Positions 30,672 through 41,696 of a stretch of DNA of 64,000 bases are shown in pieces. Numbering within the stretch: position 1 is the stretch's first letter; every line of letters begins with the position of its first letter. A program made the translations under genes and the position numbers. This DNA is from Erwinia tracheiphila (GTDB lineage: Bacteria; Pseudomonadota; Gammaproteobacteria; Enterobacterales; Enterobacteriaceae): positions 310,001 to 374,000 of the forward strand of contig NZ_CP089932.1 in NCBI RefSeq assembly GCF_021365465.1. The letters run 5' to 3'. Under the pieces are notes generated by a model. It made no database searches. It saw only the letters and a program-made list of their open reading frames with translations, and had not been told where the DNA came from.

Positions 30672-31100
30672 ATGATGAATATATCCGGCGCTCCTTCAAT
30701 AAACGCTGCTGGCGGTATTTCTGTACCGGGTGCGCTGGCAATGGGTGACCGGCAGCCGAAAGTGACGCAATACATTTTTATTCAGAACGACACTTACACA
30801 GACCCCTCATCGATATGGTCTGTGCAGAAATTGAGTAACACCCAGTACGCAATGCCGAATGCTACAGCTCCGCGCGGATCGATCTATATTGGCGTATTCC
30901 TTCGTGATATTGATGGCGACACAAGCCACGGCAGGCTGGACAGCACAGTCGAATGGACAGTATCCGATCCTTCAATAGCGACATATAAAACGCCATCAGC
31001 CAGCGGCCAGACGATTTTCGGTTTGCTCAGGGCTGGCAAGGTATTAATAACATGCCGCTGGAATGGTCTGGTTTCAGTGCTCACTATTACCGCAACATAA
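30672..31100 (+). CDS. phage protein with Ig/BIG2-like C-terminal domain
   Basis: 142 aa: a glycine/alanine-rich N-terminus (SINAAGGISVPGALAMGDRQPKVTQYIFIQ). The C-terminal segment TVEWTVSDPSIATYKTPSASGQTIFGLLRAGKVLITCRW has the W-T-V-S-D-P-S-I-A pattern of bacterial Ig-like (BIG2) domains. It may be a decoration or adhesion protein. It directly follows the 256-aa gene, with GAGG before the ATG. Confidence 0.55.
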   Translation: MMNISGAPSINAAGGISVPGALAMGDRQPKVTQYIFIQNDTYTDPSSIWSVQKLSNTQYAMPNATAPRGSIYIGVFLRDIDGDTSHGRLDSTVEWTVSDPSIATYKTPSASGQTIFGLLRAGKVLITCRWNGLVSVLTITAT

Positions 31101-31117
31101 AGATTAACGGGGGAGTA

Positions 31118-31372
31118 ATGGCTACTAAGCGTTACGCCATTGGCAATAGCTGGCAAAAATACCCTACAGGCGATGGTGTCCTACAGGTTATTTCCGGAAA
31201 GGTTTTTGTTTCATCAAGTGCGTCCGCTCCCGCCAGCAATAAGGACGCGTTAATCATTTCTGAATATCTCAACACAAGCGCAGGTTATTTGTGGCTGCAC
31301 ACGGCGGCCAATAACGGTATTAACAGCGAAATTGTTATTGATGATGGCGTTAACGATGCCGGGAAGGAGTAA
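31118..31372 (+). CDS. small phage protein of unknown function (84 aa)
   Basis: [53 protein letters not shown]..., predicted beta-rich, with GGGGGAG before the ATG. It resembles short virion-decoration-like proteins in size only; I make no functional call. It sits immediately upstream of the small terminase. Confidence 0.55.
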   Translation: MATKRYAIGNSWQKYPTGDGVLQVISGKVFVSSSASAPASNKDALIISEYLNTSAGYLWLHTAANNGINSEIVIDDGVNDAGKE

Positions 31373-31377
31373 TCAAC

Positions 31378-31860
31378 GTGGCACCACCAAAGGGCAACCG
31401 GTTCTGGGAGGCCCGCAGTAGTCACGGGCGAAAACCCGTTTTTGAATCTCCGGAGGCTCTGTGGGCTGCGAGTGTTGAATATTTCGAGTGGGTAGAAAAA
31501 CACCCCCTGAAAGAGCAGAAGATTTTTTGTTTTCAGGGAGCTGTAACACGCGCTACGGTTAATAAAATGCGGGCTATGACAGTAAAGGGCCTGTGCCTTT
31601 TCCTCGATATTTCCCACACAACCTGGAATAACTACTGCGCAAAGCAGGAATTTGAAGAGATCACGACTCAAATCTCCAATGTAATTTACGACCAGAAATT
31701 TTCGGGCGCGGCTGCCGATTTGCTGAACGCAAGCATTATTGCGCGTGATCTGGGTCTGAAGGACCAGCAGCAGATCGAGGATGTCACGCCGGATAAAGGA
31801 GACCGTGATAAGCGCCGTTCCCGCATTCAGGAGCTGTTAAGCCGTGCTAAACGAAACTGA
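31378..31860 (+). CDS. terminase small subunit (P22 gp3-like)
   Basis: 160 aa, strongly like P22 gp3, the ring-shaped pac-site recognition subunit for headful packaging. Shared blocks are [48 protein letters not shown] and IIARDLGLK...[16 protein letters not shown]. The GTG start at 31378 follows AAGGAG. It overlaps the large subunit by 17 bases. The pac site is expected within this gene. Confidence 0.95.
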   Translation: MAPPKGNRFWEARSSHGRKPVFESPEALWAASVEYFEWVEKHPLKEQKIFCFQGAVTRATVNKMRAMTVKGLCLFLDISHTTWNNYCAKQEFEEITTQISNVIYDQKFSGAAADLLNASIIARDLGLKDQQQIEDVTPDKGDRDKRRSRIQELLSRAKRN

Positions 31861-33337
31861 AGCCCTGACCGAAGAGGAAGAAATCGAACTTCTGGAATTG
31901 CTGGAGGCTGAAGACGAATACCGGAACACTCACCGCCTCTTCGACTACTCCCCATACGTTAAACAACGTGAATTCATGGATGCGGGCAGCGAGTTTACCG
32001 AGCGCTGCTTCATGGCCGGTAACCAGCTGGGCAAAACGCTGACCGGCGGCGCGGAAGTGGCTTTCCACCTGACCGGCCGTTACCCGGGCACAAAAGGTTA
32101 CCCCGTTGACGGTGCTTACCAGGGGGAGTGGGAAGGGCGCAGGTTCTGCGAGCCGGTTGTCTTCTGGGTGGGTGGTGAAACTAATGAGACTGTGACCAAA
32201 TCGACGCAGCGAATACTGTGCGGGCGTATTGATGAGGGCAACGAACCCGGGTACGGTTCCATCCCCAAAGACGACATTATCAGCTATGTTAAATCGCCAT
32301 TTTTCCCCGGTCTGATCGACCGCGTGCTGGTGAAGCATCACAACGCAGATGGAGTTGAAGACGGCGCGAGCCTGGTTTACTTCAAGCCTTACTCCCAGGG
32401 CCGCGCCCGCTGGCAGGCTGATACCGTTCACGGCGTCTGGTTCGATGAAGAACCGCCTTATGCAATTTATTCCGAAGGGCTGACGCGTACCAACAAATAC
32501 GGTCAGTTCTCGATTCTGACATTCACTCCGCTGATGGGGATGTCAGACGTTGTAACCAAGTTTCTGAAGAACCCCAGCAAGGCGCAGAAAGTCGTCTCGA
32601 TGACGATCTACGATGCTGAGCACTACAGCGACGAACGGCGCGAGCAGATCATTGCTTCGTATCCTGAGCATGAACGCGAAGCCCGCGCCCGCGGCATACC
32701 GACCATGGGCAGTGGTCGCATATTCCAGATCACCGAAGAGACGATCAAGTGTCAGCCGTTCGAATGCCCGGAACATTTTTACGTTATTAACGGGCAGGAC
32801 TTCGGATGGGATCACCCGCAGGCTCATATCCAGCTCTGGTGGGACAAGGACGCTGATATTTTTTATCTGGCGAGGGTCTGGAAGAAACGCGAGAACACAG
32901 CCGTACAGGCATGGGGCGCGGTGAAGGCCTGGAGTAAGGGCATTCCCACAGCCTGGCCGCATGACGGCTATCAGCATGAGAAGGGGGGCGGTGAAGAGCT
33001 CAAAGCGAAATACGCCGAGGCTGGTTTTCAGATGCTTCCTGAGCATGCCACCTGGCCGGACGGCGGGAACGCGGTTGAACCGGGGGTTACCGAGCTGCGC
33101 GACCTGATGACCGAGGGGCGCTTCAGGGTGTTTAACACCTGCGAACCCTTCTTCGAAGAGTTCCGGCTCTATCACAGGGACGAGAACGGCAAGATCGTGA
33201 AACTCAACGACGATATCCTTTCCGCCGTACGCTATGCGTACATGATGCGCCGTAGCGCGAGAATGCAGCGCGATCTGTTTAAACCCAAAACCAAAAAAAT
33301 ACCGGCACCCATCCGGCCGATACAGCGAGGAAGATAA
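31844..33337 (+). CDS. terminase large subunit (P22 gp2-like)
   Basis: A 497-aa packaging motor and nuclease, close to P22 gp2 (499 aa). Walker A GNQLGKT is at residues 59-65. Walker B is [13 protein letters not shown], with the catalytic Glu. The C-terminal RNase H-like nuclease begins at [20 protein letters not shown] (first Asp). It translocates DNA into the procapsid through the portal and cuts after a headful. Confidence 0.97.
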   Translation: MLNETEALTEEEEIELLELLEAEDEYRNTHRLFDYSPYVKQREFMDAGSEFTERCFMAGNQLGKTLTGGAEVAFHLTGRYPGTKGYPVDGAYQGEWEGRRFCEPVVFWVGGETNETVTKSTQRILCGRIDEGNEPGYGSIPKDDIISYVKSPFFPGLIDRVLVKHHNADGVEDGASLVYFKPYSQGRARWQADTVHGVWFDEEPPYAIYSEGLTRTNKYGQFSILTFTPLMGMSDVVTKFLKNPSKAQKVVSMTIYDAEHYSDERREQIIASYPEHEREARARGIPTMGSGRIFQITEETIKCQPFECPEHFYVINGQDFGWDHPQAHIQLWWDKDADIFYLARVWKKRENTAVQAWGAVKAWSKGIPTAWPHDGYQHEKGGGEELKAKYAEAGFQMLPEHATWPDGGNAVEPGVTELRDLMTEGRFRVFNTCEPFFEEFRLYHRDENGKIVKLNDDILSAVRYAYMMRRSARMQRDLFKPKTKKIPAPIRPIQRGR

Positions 33338-35451
33338 TGGCCGACGAAGACAAAAACTCACGGCTGGACGATATTCTCCGCCAGTTTGACAGCGACTGGA
33401 CCGCCAGCGAGGATGCGAGGACCGAAGCCCGTAACGACCTGTTTTTCTCCCGCGTCAGCCATTGGGATGACTGGCTCAGCCAGTACACCACGCTGCAGTA
33501 TCGCGGACAGTTTGACGTTGTGCGGCCGGTGGTTCGTAAACTGGTGGCAGAAATGCGCCAGAATCCTGTTGATGTGCGTTACCGGCCAAAAGACGGAGCC
33601 GATCCGGATGCCGCTGACGTGCTGATGGGCATGTACCGTACTGACATGCGGCATAACACTGCCCGAACCTCTGTAAACATTGCTGTTCGCGAGCAAATCG
33701 AGGCGGGGGTGGGTGCCTGGCGTCTGGTTACGGAACATGAAGATCAGGACCCGACCAGCAACAACCAGATTATTCGTCGCGTGCCGATACACGGCGCATG
33801 CTCCCACGTTATCTGGGATGCGAACAGCAAGCAGCTGGATAAATCCGACGCGCGGCATGTGACCGTGATTAACGCCCTCAGCAAATCAGGCTGGAAGTCA
33901 TTCGCGAAAAAGTACGGGCTTGATGCCGACGAGCTGCCGACTTTCACGTCTCCCAATGATCTGCTGTTCAGCTGGCAGACCAGCGATACCGTATTTATCG
34001 CTGAATATTACGAGGTCGAGGAAAAGAAAGAGACGGTATTCATTTATCAGGACCCGCTGAGCGGCGAGCCCGTCAGCTATTACAAGCGCGATATTAAAGA
34101 CGTGATCGATGAGCTGGCTGAGCAGGGCATGGAGAAGGTCGCAGAGCGCAAAGTCACCCGCCGCAGGGTGTATAAGACCATTCTCTCAAACACTGCCGTA
34201 CTGAAAAACCGGGAGCTGATAGCCGGTGAGCACCTGCCGATTGTGCCGGTCTTCGGGGAGTGGGGCTTTGTTGACGATGTGGAGGTGTACGAGGGGATTG
34301 TCCGGCTGACGAAAGACGGCCAGCGCCTGCGCAACATGATCATGTCGTTCAACGCCGACATCGTGGCCCGCACACCGAAGAAAAAGCCCATATTCTGGCC
34401 GGAGCAGATTGAGGGCTACGAGTACATGTACAGCGGGGATGACGATTTCCCTTATTACCTGATGAATCGTACCGACGAGCAGAACGCCCAGCTTCCGGCG
34501 CGGCCCATTTCATATATGGATAATCCGGAAGTGCCACAGGCAAACGCCTACATGCTGGAGGCGGCCACCGCGGCGGTGAAAGAGGTTGCAGATCCGGGCG
34601 TGGATGGCCAGGAGGTAAATGGTAACCAGGTGGCCTTTGATACGGTGAACCAGCTGAACCAGCGCGCCGACCTGGAAACCTTCGTTTTCATGGATAACCT
34701 GGCTACCGCCATGCGCCGCGACGGTGAAATTTACCAGGCGATGGTCAATGACATCTACGATGTGCCGCGCACCGTGCTGACAACGGCTGAGGACGGCAGC
34801 GAAAACGAGGTGCAGACCCTGTCACAGGCCGTTGATTATCAGTCCGGGCGTGTGGTGGTGCTCAATGATATTCGCGGGCGCTATGAGTGCTACACCGACG
34901 CGGGGCCGTCATTCCAGAGCATGAAGGACCAGAACCGGGCTGAGATTCAGGAGCTATTGAAAACGGTCCCGGCAGAGCATCAGGTCTGGAACGTACTGTT
35001 GCTGCAATATCTGGCGCTGCTGGACGGTAAAGGCATCGAGATCACCCGCGATTACGCAACGAAACAGCTGGTAGTTCAGGGTCTGAAAAAACCGGAGACG
35101 CCGGAAGAGGAACGCTGGCTGCAGGAAGCTCAGCAGGCACAACAGGGCCAGCAGGATCCGAATATGGTTCTCGCACAGGCGCAGATGATCGCCGCGCAGG
35201 CTGAAGCTGCCAGAGCGCAGAACGAGACGGCGCAGACCGAAATTAAAGCATTTACCGCGCAGCAGGACGCGCAGCGCTCACAGGCTGACACTATTTATAA
35301 GCTGGCACAAGCCCGAAACATAGACAGCAAAGCGGTGATTGAAGCGCTGAAACTGATGCACGAGGTTGCCACCCGGCAACAGCAATCCATACCCACCGGC
35401 CAGGTGCCGGGTCAATTTCCGCCTTCGGGCGAGTTCCCTCAATCCATGTAG
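33337..35451 (+). CDS. portal protein (P22 gp1-like)
   Basis: 704 aa, against about 725 in P22. Near-identical blocks include [53 protein letters not shown] and [20 protein letters not shown]. It forms the dodecameric ring through which DNA enters and leaves. The C-terminal barrel region is glutamine/alanine-rich ([22 protein letters not shown]...). It starts right at the terminase stop. Confidence 0.96.
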   Translation: MADEDKNSRLDDILRQFDSDWTASEDARTEARNDLFFSRVSHWDDWLSQYTTLQYRGQFDVVRPVVRKLVAEMRQNPVDVRYRPKDGADPDAADVLMGMYRTDMRHNTARTSVNIAVREQIEAGVGAWRLVTEHEDQDPTSNNQIIRRVPIHGACSHVIWDANSKQLDKSDARHVTVINALSKSGWKSFAKKYGLDADELPTFTSPNDLLFSWQTSDTVFIAEYYEVEEKKETVFIYQDPLSGEPVSYYKRDIKDVIDELAEQGMEKVAERKVTRRRVYKTILSNTAVLKNRELIAGEHLPIVPVFGEWGFVDDVEVYEGIVRLTKDGQRLRNMIMSFNADIVARTPKKKPIFWPEQIEGYEYMYSGDDDFPYYLMNRTDEQNAQLPARPISYMDNPEVPQANAYMLEAATAAVKEVADPGVDGQEVNGNQVAFDTVNQLNQRADLETFVFMDNLATAMRRDGEIYQAMVNDIYDVPRTVLTTAEDGSENEVQTLSQAVDYQSGRVVVLNDIRGRYECYTDAGPSFQSMKDQNRAEIQELLKTVPAEHQVWNVLLLQYLALLDGKGIEITRDYATKQLVVQGLKKPETPEEERWLQEAQQAQQGQQDPNMVLAQAQMIAAQAEAARAQNETAQTEIKAFTAQQDAQRSQADTIYKLAQARNIDSKAVIEALKLMHEVATRQQQSIPTGQVPGQFPPSGEFPQSM

Positions 35452-35464
35452 AGAGTAAAAAAAC

Positions 35465-36373
35465 ATGAGTGATACCACCGACATTCAGGTAACTGAAGAA
35501 TCAACCCTGTCCGCAGATCAGGAAAATGCACAGCCGCAGGTCCAGACCGGAGTAGCGGAAAATCAGCCAGAGGATCAGGGCGAACAGGGCTTTGACATTG
35601 TTCTGAATGACGAGGAACCAGCCAACCCGGACACCCCCGCAAACGAGAATGCAAAGTTTGCAGCACGCCGCATTGCCCGCAAGCGTCAGCGCGAACTGGA
35701 GCAGGCAGCGGAAGCGGTTACGCGTGGTGAGGTGCCGGAGAATCTGCGGGTAACACCTGAGCTGCCATCCCAGCCTGATTTTAATGACTTTCTGTCAGAT
35801 ACGGCGCTGGAAAAATACGGCTTCGATACTAACCGCGCCATGGCCGCTTTTCAGGCAGCCCAGAACGAGTGGATGCTGAAAGCCCAGGACGCGAGAAGTA
35901 ACGCCGTTGCTGAACAGGGCCGTAAAACGCAGGAGTTTACCCGCCAGTCGTCACAATTCGCAGCAGCGGCGAAAGCGCACTATGACGCCGCTGAGAAGCT
36001 GAACCTGCCAGATTTTGAAGAAAAAGAAGATGTCGTGAGAAGCATCCTCCCCCCCGGACTGGATGCGGAGATCATGAGCCTCTTCCCTGAAAAATCGGCG
36101 GCGATGTTCTACCACCTGGGTGCAAACCCGGAAAAGCTGCGCGGATTGCTGACAATGAGCTCACAACAGGCCCTGATTGAGCTGACGCGCCTGTCAGAGC
36201 GCCTGACGATTAAGCCACGCGGTAAAGAGGTGTCAAAAGCGCCACCCGTTGACGAGCCCGTAAGCGGTGACGTTGCGGCGGCAAATCGCGATGTGCTGCA
36301 AAAGCAGATGAATGCAGCGGCAACTAAAGGCGACGTTGAAACCTACCGCAAAATTAAAAAATTACTCTCTTAA
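35465..36373 (+). CDS. scaffolding protein (P22 gp8-like)
   Basis: 302 aa, the same size as P22 gp8 (303). It is acidic at the N-terminus and highly helical, with a basic coat-binding C-terminal helix-turn-helix ([13 protein letters not shown]). It directs procapsid assembly and leaves on packaging. Its position between portal and coat is as in P22. Confidence 0.9.
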   Translation: MSDTTDIQVTEESTLSADQENAQPQVQTGVAENQPEDQGEQGFDIVLNDEEPANPDTPANENAKFAARRIARKRQRELEQAAEAVTRGEVPENLRVTPELPSQPDFNDFLSDTALEKYGFDTNRAMAAFQAAQNEWMLKAQDARSNAVAEQGRKTQEFTRQSSQFAAAAKAHYDAAEKLNLPDFEEKEDVVRSILPPGLDAEIMSLFPEKSAAMFYHLGANPEKLRGLLTMSSQQALIELTRLSERLTIKPRGKEVSKAPPVDEPVSGDVAAANRDVLQKQMNAAATKGDVETYRKIKKLLS

Positions 36374-36384
36374 GGATCAAAATA

Positions 36385-37680
36385 ATGGCTTCATTAAACG
36401 AAGGTCAAATCGTGTCATACGGTGTCGATGAGGTGATCGAGACAATCACAAATCTCACACCAATGGCGCAGAAAGCTGAAGTTTACACGCCGCCTGCTGG
36501 CGATATGCAGCGCAGCAATAACACCCACTGGATGCCGCTGCAAATGGAATCTCCGACCCAGGAGGGTTGGGACCTGACCGGCAAGGAGACGGATCTGCTT
36601 GAGCTGGCGGTCAAGGTGAATATGGGCGTACCGGATAATGATTTCTTCTCGCTGCGGGCGGATGACCTGCGGGATGAAACCAGCTATCGCCGCCGCATCA
36701 AAGCCGCGGCTGAGAAGCTGGCTAACAACGTTGAGCAGAAAATCGCTCAGGTGTCCGCCGATATGGGCTCGCTGGTCGTTACCAATCCGGAGGACATCAG
36801 CAACAAGCCTGGCGGCGGCTGGGATTTTGTCGCCGACGCTGAGGCGATCATGTTTGCCCGCGAACTGAGCCGCAACCGCGGCCTGAGCTACTTCTTTAAC
36901 GTTAAGGATTACAAGAAGGCGGGCTATGACCTGGTGGGGCGCGATATTTATGGCCGCATGACGGAGGACGCCTATAAAAAAGGCACTATCCAGAAACAGG
37001 TTGCGGGTTTTGATGATGTGCTGCGTTCGCCAAAAATGCCTGTGCTCAAAGCGTCCGGCGCGTCGGGCCTAACGGTTTCCGGCGCCCAGTCGTTTAAGCC
37101 GCTGGCATGGGTTGAAGATGCCGATGGTGAACGCGAGAACGTCGATAACCGTTTCGCACAGGTGAAGCTGTCGGCGACAACCGGCCTTAAGCGCGGTGAC
37201 AAAATCAGCTTTGCGGGCGTGAAATACCTCGCGCAGATGGCGAAAAACGTGCTGACGGACGACGCGACGTTTTCAGTTGTTCGCGTTCTGGACGAGAACA
37301 CCGTTGAGATCACGCCTAAGCCGATTGCACTGGATGACGCCAGCCTCTCCGCAGCACAGAGGGCCTATGCGAACGTTAATACCGGTCTGGCTAACGCAAT
37401 GGCGGTGAATATCCTGAACGTGGCCGATGCGACAACCAATGTGTTCTGGTCAAACGACAGTATCCGCATTGTCTCGCAGCCGATCCCTACCACCCACGAG
37501 CTTTTCTCCGGCATGAAGACCAAATCATTCAGCATCCCTGACGTTGGCCTGAACGGCATTTTTGCCACCCAGGGCGATATCAGCACGCTGGCGGGCAAAT
37601 GCCGTATTGCGCTGTGGTACTCGGTCAATGCGACCCGTCCGGAATCGATCGGCGTGGGCCTGGCTAATCAGGCAGCGTAA
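36385..37680 (+). CDS. major coat protein (P22 gp5-like)
   Basis: 431 aa, compared with 430 in P22; HK97 fold with the extra I-domain. Recognisable parts are [58 protein letters not shown] and the C-terminal [25 protein letters not shown]. It assembles the T=7 capsid. Confidence 0.95.
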   Translation: MASLNEGQIVSYGVDEVIETITNLTPMAQKAEVYTPPAGDMQRSNNTHWMPLQMESPTQEGWDLTGKETDLLELAVKVNMGVPDNDFFSLRADDLRDETSYRRRIKAAAEKLANNVEQKIAQVSADMGSLVVTNPEDISNKPGGGWDFVADAEAIMFARELSRNRGLSYFFNVKDYKKAGYDLVGRDIYGRMTEDAYKKGTIQKQVAGFDDVLRSPKMPVLKASGASGLTVSGAQSFKPLAWVEDADGERENVDNRFAQVKLSATTGLKRGDKISFAGVKYLAQMAKNVLTDDATFSVVRVLDENTVEITPKPIALDDASLSAAQRAYANVNTGLANAMAVNILNVADATTNVFWSNDSIRIVSQPIPTTHELFSGMKTKSFSIPDVGLNGIFATQGDISTLAGKCRIALWYSVNATRPESIGVGLANQAA

Positions 37681-37686
37681 CAACTG

Positions 37687-37706
37687 AGGGGCTTTGGCCC
37701 CTTTTT
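37687..37706 (+). terminator. terminator after coat gene
   Basis: AGGGGC-TTTG-GCCCCT followed by TTTT, 6 bases after the coat stop. It likely lowers transcription of the downstream tail genes relative to coat. Confidence 0.8.
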
Positions 37707-37721
37707 AAATGAGGTAATTTC

Positions 37722-38025
<304 letters not shown>

Positions 38026-38042
<17 letters not shown>

Positions 38043-38511
38043 GGGCGATATTGTGCTGGCAGCACTGCGTAAGGCGTCGCTCGCCAGCAATGCCACGCTG
38101 ACGGATGTTGACCCTCAGTCGCTGGAAGATGGCCTCGACGACCTCGATCTGATGATGTCCGAATGGCTTATGGATGACGAACGGCGCGGTATTGATGTGG
38201 GGTATGCCTTTTCGGAAAGCGGTGTATCACCATTACCGGAGGATGCCCACAACCTGCCTGATTTTTGCATCAACGCCGTGCTGGTCTGTCTGGCAATTCG
38301 CATGCTGACTGACTACGGACAGGAGGCTCCCGCCGGACTGGTTGCCAAAGGCAGTTATGGCAAAGAGCGGATCGTCAAGTGGCTGGCGAAGCGGCGAACG
38401 CCTCATCTCAGTTATCCCAACCGGATGCCAACCGGCAGCGGTAACCGTCACACATCGCGATATTTTCACAGGAAACGACACCATGCCGATGATCCAGCTT
38501 CCGATAATTAA
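38026..38511 (+). CDS. head completion/tail accessory protein (P22 gp4-like)
   Basis: 161 aa, compared with 166 in P22. [47 protein letters not shown] parallels the P22 N-terminus, and YPNRMPTGSGN is conserved. gp4 binds under the portal and begins tail assembly. The ATG is inside the end of the upstream gene. The 3' end overlaps gp10 by 29 bases. Confidence 0.9.
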
Positions 38512-40258
38512 GGGTAAAGGGAAGAACCCGTTTATCGCTGACTACGTCGATCTCCTGCCCGTAAATATGCTGGCCGTGCCGCAACCGGTGCTGAACGCTG
38601 CGGGTTACATGCGCTCGTTTCCTGGCATAGCGAAAGCTGCGGAGGTGGACGGCACTTCCCGCGGCGCGGAGTACAATACAAAACAAAGTGAGCTGTTTCG
38701 CGTGGCCGGTGCGAAGCTGTACGCCAGGGGCTCCGATCTTGAAGTCACCATACCCGGCAGCGGGCGGGTCAGCATGGCACACAGCTACAGCAGCCAGGGC
38801 GTGGCGGCTGACGGCCAGTTGCTGCTTTACAGCTACGATGATAAGACGCTTACAGCGCTCGATAACTGGCCGGAAACGGTCATATCACAGGAGGGTTACG
38901 AGAAAACGCTCAGCGCGTGGACGCACACCGCCAGCGGCAGCGATGCGTTTTATGTCCCGGCAGAGTCGCAGGACGGTAAAATAACGATCACGCTTACGCC
39001 AACAAAATCAGACGGCACTACCGGCGAGGCGCTGACAGTCACAGAAAGCCAGTGGGGCAGCGAACAGACTCAGGAAAAGCCTGAAAGCGGCCCATGGCTT
39101 TCTGAGGTGTTGGTAACCGGCAGCAAAACCAGCGGCAGCATTGTTACCCTGAGCTGGACATTTAACGGCGGCGGCACTGACGCTACGGCGGTGTCTGTCG
39201 ATCTGACCGTTAACGAGATTTCGCTCGATTATGCGCAGTATGAGATCGGGACCGTCCGCGATATCTGCCACAACCGGAGCCGCTATATCTGGGTCAAAGA
39301 TGGTACGGACACCTTCGGCATAACGGATCTTGAGGACGAAACACACCCGGACCAGTACCGACCATTTTACCGGGCTGAGTCAATGCCAGACGGCATTCAG
39401 GGGGTGGGCAGCTGGCGGGATATGGTGGTTTGTTTCGGCTCGGCCACGACAGAATATTTCTCGCTGTCCGGCAGTTCCAGCACCAGCGATGCGGTTTACA
39501 TTGCACAGCCGTCGCTGATGGTGAATACCGGCATCGCAGGGACTTACTGTAAATGCCATTACGGCGATTCGTTCGCTGTGCTCAGTCACCCGGCTACAGG
39601 CGCACCGTCCGTGTACCTCATCGACAGTGGCAGCAAAAAAGCGATTGCAACGCCGACCGTCGAAAAACTGATAAGCGGTTACAGCGCTGACGAACTGGCG
39701 TCCGGCGTGCTGGAGTCGGTCAGATTTGACGGCCACGAACTGCTGATCGTGCACCTGCCCCGGCATACGCTCTGCTTCGATGGGAGTGCCTCGGGTGACG
39801 GGCCGCAATGGTGCATTCTGAAAAGTGGCCTGTATGACGCTGTTTACCGTGGGATTGATCTGATGTGGGACGGGTCAGCCGTCACGCTGGGCGACAAAAA
39901 TGAGGGCGTAACCGGCAGACTGGATCCTGCGCTCGCGTCTCAATATGACGAAGCCGCTGAGCTGGTCCTTTATACCCCGCTGGCGAAAGCGGACAACTCC
40001 CTGCTGTTTGACTTTGAGATTGAATCCGCCGCAGGGCTGGCGCTGGAAGCAGAGCGCTGCTTTATCTCGGTGACGACGGACGGCAGTAATTACGGGCGTG
40101 AGCAGTTAATCACCTCCAACAGCCTCTACCGCTACGACCAGCGGATCATCTGGCGCAGGATCGGTCGGTGTCGTAAAAACATCGGATTTCGCCTGCGCTT
40201 TGTCACCAGTACGCCAGCCGCGCTGGCTTACTGTCAGTTAAGGGCGGGTTATGGCTAA
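38483..40258 (+). CDS. tail accessory protein (P22 gp10-like) with inserted domain
   Basis: 591 aa, about 119 more than P22 gp10 (472). The P22-like start is MPMIQLPIIKGKGKNPFIADYVDLLPVNML; also shared are GTYCKCHYGDSFAVLSHPATGAPSVYLI and QWCILKSGLYDAVYRGID. Between NWPE (about residue 131) and YAQYEIGTVRDI (about 250) lies a foreign beta-rich segment (WTHTASGSDAFYVPAESQDGKITITLTPT ... GSIVTLSWTFNGGGTDATAVSVDLTV). It looks like an Ig-like domain. gp10 forms the ring between gp4 and the needle/tailspikes, so the extra domain would sit on the outside of the tail hub. Confidence 0.92.
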   Translation: MPMIQLPIIKGKGKNPFIADYVDLLPVNMLAVPQPVLNAAGYMRSFPGIAKAAEVDGTSRGAEYNTKQSELFRVAGAKLYARGSDLEVTIPGSGRVSMAHSYSSQGVAADGQLLLYSYDDKTLTALDNWPETVISQEGYEKTLSAWTHTASGSDAFYVPAESQDGKITITLTPTKSDGTTGEALTVTESQWGSEQTQEKPESGPWLSEVLVTGSKTSGSIVTLSWTFNGGGTDATAVSVDLTVNEISLDYAQYEIGTVRDICHNRSRYIWVKDGTDTFGITDLEDETHPDQYRPFYRAESMPDGIQGVGSWRDMVVCFGSATTEYFSLSGSSSTSDAVYIAQPSLMVNTGIAGTYCKCHYGDSFAVLSHPATGAPSVYLIDSGSKKAIATPTVEKLISGYSADELASGVLESVRFDGHELLIVHLPRHTLCFDGSASGDGPQWCILKSGLYDAVYRGIDLMWDGSAVTLGDKNEGVTGRLDPALASQYDEAAELVLYTPLAKADNSLLFDFEIESAAGLALEAERCFISVTTDGSNYGREQLITSNSLYRYDQRIIWRRIGRCRKNIGFRLRFVTSTPAALAYCQLRAGYG

Positions 40259-40745
40259 AAATGATGATGTGCAGGTACTCCCCACACCAATCAATGCGCA
40301 AATGCTCCCTTCCAATTTCTCCCGGGCATATCAGCTGTATGTCCTGCAGCAGAGCAACAGCATGGTGAATATTGCGAACAAGGCCAATTCAGCTGGCCGG
40401 GATGCCAACACGGCACAGGAGCAGAACGAAGAGCAGGACAAGACTATTGCCAGCCAGGGTGAGGCGCTGAAGCAAATTAACGGTGATTACGTGTCAAAAA
40501 GCGCCACCGATGCGCAGAGCGTTGGCGGCTCCCTCGGTGCGACATCCTTCACGGTTAACGGCATTCAGGTCGTCGGTGGCCGCGTGACCGGTTTTACTCC
40601 CGCAACCGGCAGCGCCAGCAGCGGGGCGTTCAACGCCGACGCTGATTTCGATCCCGACTCAGCACCCGGTGGCCTGAAAGAGGCCCGCCAGCGCATCAAG
40701 GCGCTGGAGGATGCGCTCCGCGCCCACGGACTGATCGGGGAATAA
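40251..40745 (+). CDS. tail needle protein (P22 gp26-like), short form
   Basis: 164 aa, compared with 233 in P22. The conserved capsid-proximal N-terminus (NFSRAYQLYVLQQSNSMVNIANKANSAGRDANTAQEQNEEQD) and C-terminus (RIKALEDALRAHGLI) are present. A shortened coiled coil is followed by a knob-like segment (DYVSKSATDAQSVGGSLGATSFTVNG). The needle plugs the portal channel and probes the membrane on infection. It overlaps gp10 by 8 bases. Confidence 0.88.
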   Translation: MAKNDDVQVLPTPINAQMLPSNFSRAYQLYVLQQSNSMVNIANKANSAGRDANTAQEQNEEQDKTIASQGEALKQINGDYVSKSATDAQSVGGSLGATSFTVNGIQVVGGRVTGFTPATGSASSGAFNADADFDPDSAPGGLKEARQRIKALEDALRAHGLIGE

Positions 40746-40747
40746 CC

Positions 40748-41110
40748 ATGCTGCAAAAAATTGATGCTCTTACCGGGCAGGCATTGTTCCGCCTGTGGGG
40801 GCTGGACGACTGGCCTTTGATTGATGGCGATTACCTGCTGTATGACGGTTGCGTGTTGATAGCGCTTATCCGGCAGCACGGTTTCATTGATGCGCACATC
40901 GCAGCAAAACCCGGCAGGCGGCATATAAGCCGCAGGGCATCACTGGAAGTGATCAGCATGCTTGGCGATACGCCGATCCGGCTGATTATTAAACAGGGTA
41001 ACGGGGCACTCAACCTGGCGAAAAAACTCGGATTTGTGGATCACGGCCTGCAAACCCTCAATCTGATTAACGGCGGGCCCACGGTCTGCCACATTCTCTG
41101 GAGAAAATAG
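40748..41110 (+). CDS. P22 gp14-like head/injection-associated protein
   Basis: 120 aa, at the gene 14 position between needle and gp7. WPLIDGDYLLYDGCVLIALIRQHGFIDAHIAAKPGRRHISRRASLEVISML resembles a GNAT-like fold used by this family. In P22 gp14 affects virion morphogenesis and is not understood in detail. The assignment rests partly on gene order. Confidence 0.65.
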   Translation: MLQKIDALTGQALFRLWGLDDWPLIDGDYLLYDGCVLIALIRQHGFIDAHIAAKPGRRHISRRASLEVISMLGDTPIRLIIKQGNGALNLAKKLGFVDHGLQTLNLINGGPTVCHILWRK

Positions 41111-41111
41111 T

Positions 41112-41696
41112 ATGGGTGGAGCAATCAGCGGCTCAGGTAATGCAGTAAGCAGCGTTCTTGGTGGTATTGGTGCCAACAAAGCCGCGAAACAGCAAATCGC
41201 TGCAAATGATAAGGCGCAGAGCACCTGGAACGACGCTTATGAAAAGCAGATGAGTCTGTACCAGCCTTTCTATGATGCGGGCAGCTCAGGACTTCAGGGG
41301 CTGCAGTCACTCGTGAATGACCGCGCCGGAACCCTGAACGACTATTACAACTCTTCAGAATATGCCGGACTTGCAAATCAGGCCCGATATCAGCAGCTGG
41401 CGAGCGCCGAGGCTACGGGGGGCCTGGGGTCCACGGCGACCAGTAACGGCCTGGCATCAATCGCGCCTCAGCTCGGCCAGCAGTATCTGAGCAGTCAGTA
41501 CAATAATCTGATGGGGCTGACCGGCATCGGACTGAACAGCGCAGGCTCAATGGCTAATTTCACGGGCGACTACGCCAACGGCATGACGCAGCTTCAGACC
41601 CAGGCGGGCCAGCTTAAGGCCGGCAAGGCGGCGATCCCCTGGCAGACGGCGGCCAGCGCAAACAGCTTTACGGGCCTGTTCGGGAGCTTCTTCTGA
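41112..41696 (+). CDS. DNA ejection protein (P22 gp7-like)
   Basis: 194 aa; a glycine/alanine-rich start (MGGAISGSGNAVSSVLGGIGANKAAKQQ) and NDKAQSTWNDAYEKQMSLYQPFYDAGSSGLQGLQSL are typical of gp7. The family is ejected with gp20 and gp16 and is thought to help build a conduit across the envelope. The stop overlaps the next start by one base. Confidence 0.85.
   Translation: MGGAISGSGNAVSSVLGGIGANKAAKQQIAANDKAQSTWNDAYEKQMSLYQPFYDAGSSGLQGLQSLVNDRAGTLNDYYNSSEYAGLANQARYQQLASAEATGGLGSTATSNGLASIAPQLGQQYLSSQYNNLMGLTGIGLNSAGSMANFTGDYANGMTQLQTQAGQLKAGKAAIPWQTAASANSFTGLFGSFF

Noticed and set aside
31844..33361. Large minus-strand frames of 190-270 codons across terminase
   Set aside because: Antisense to the strongly P22-like terminase large subunit.
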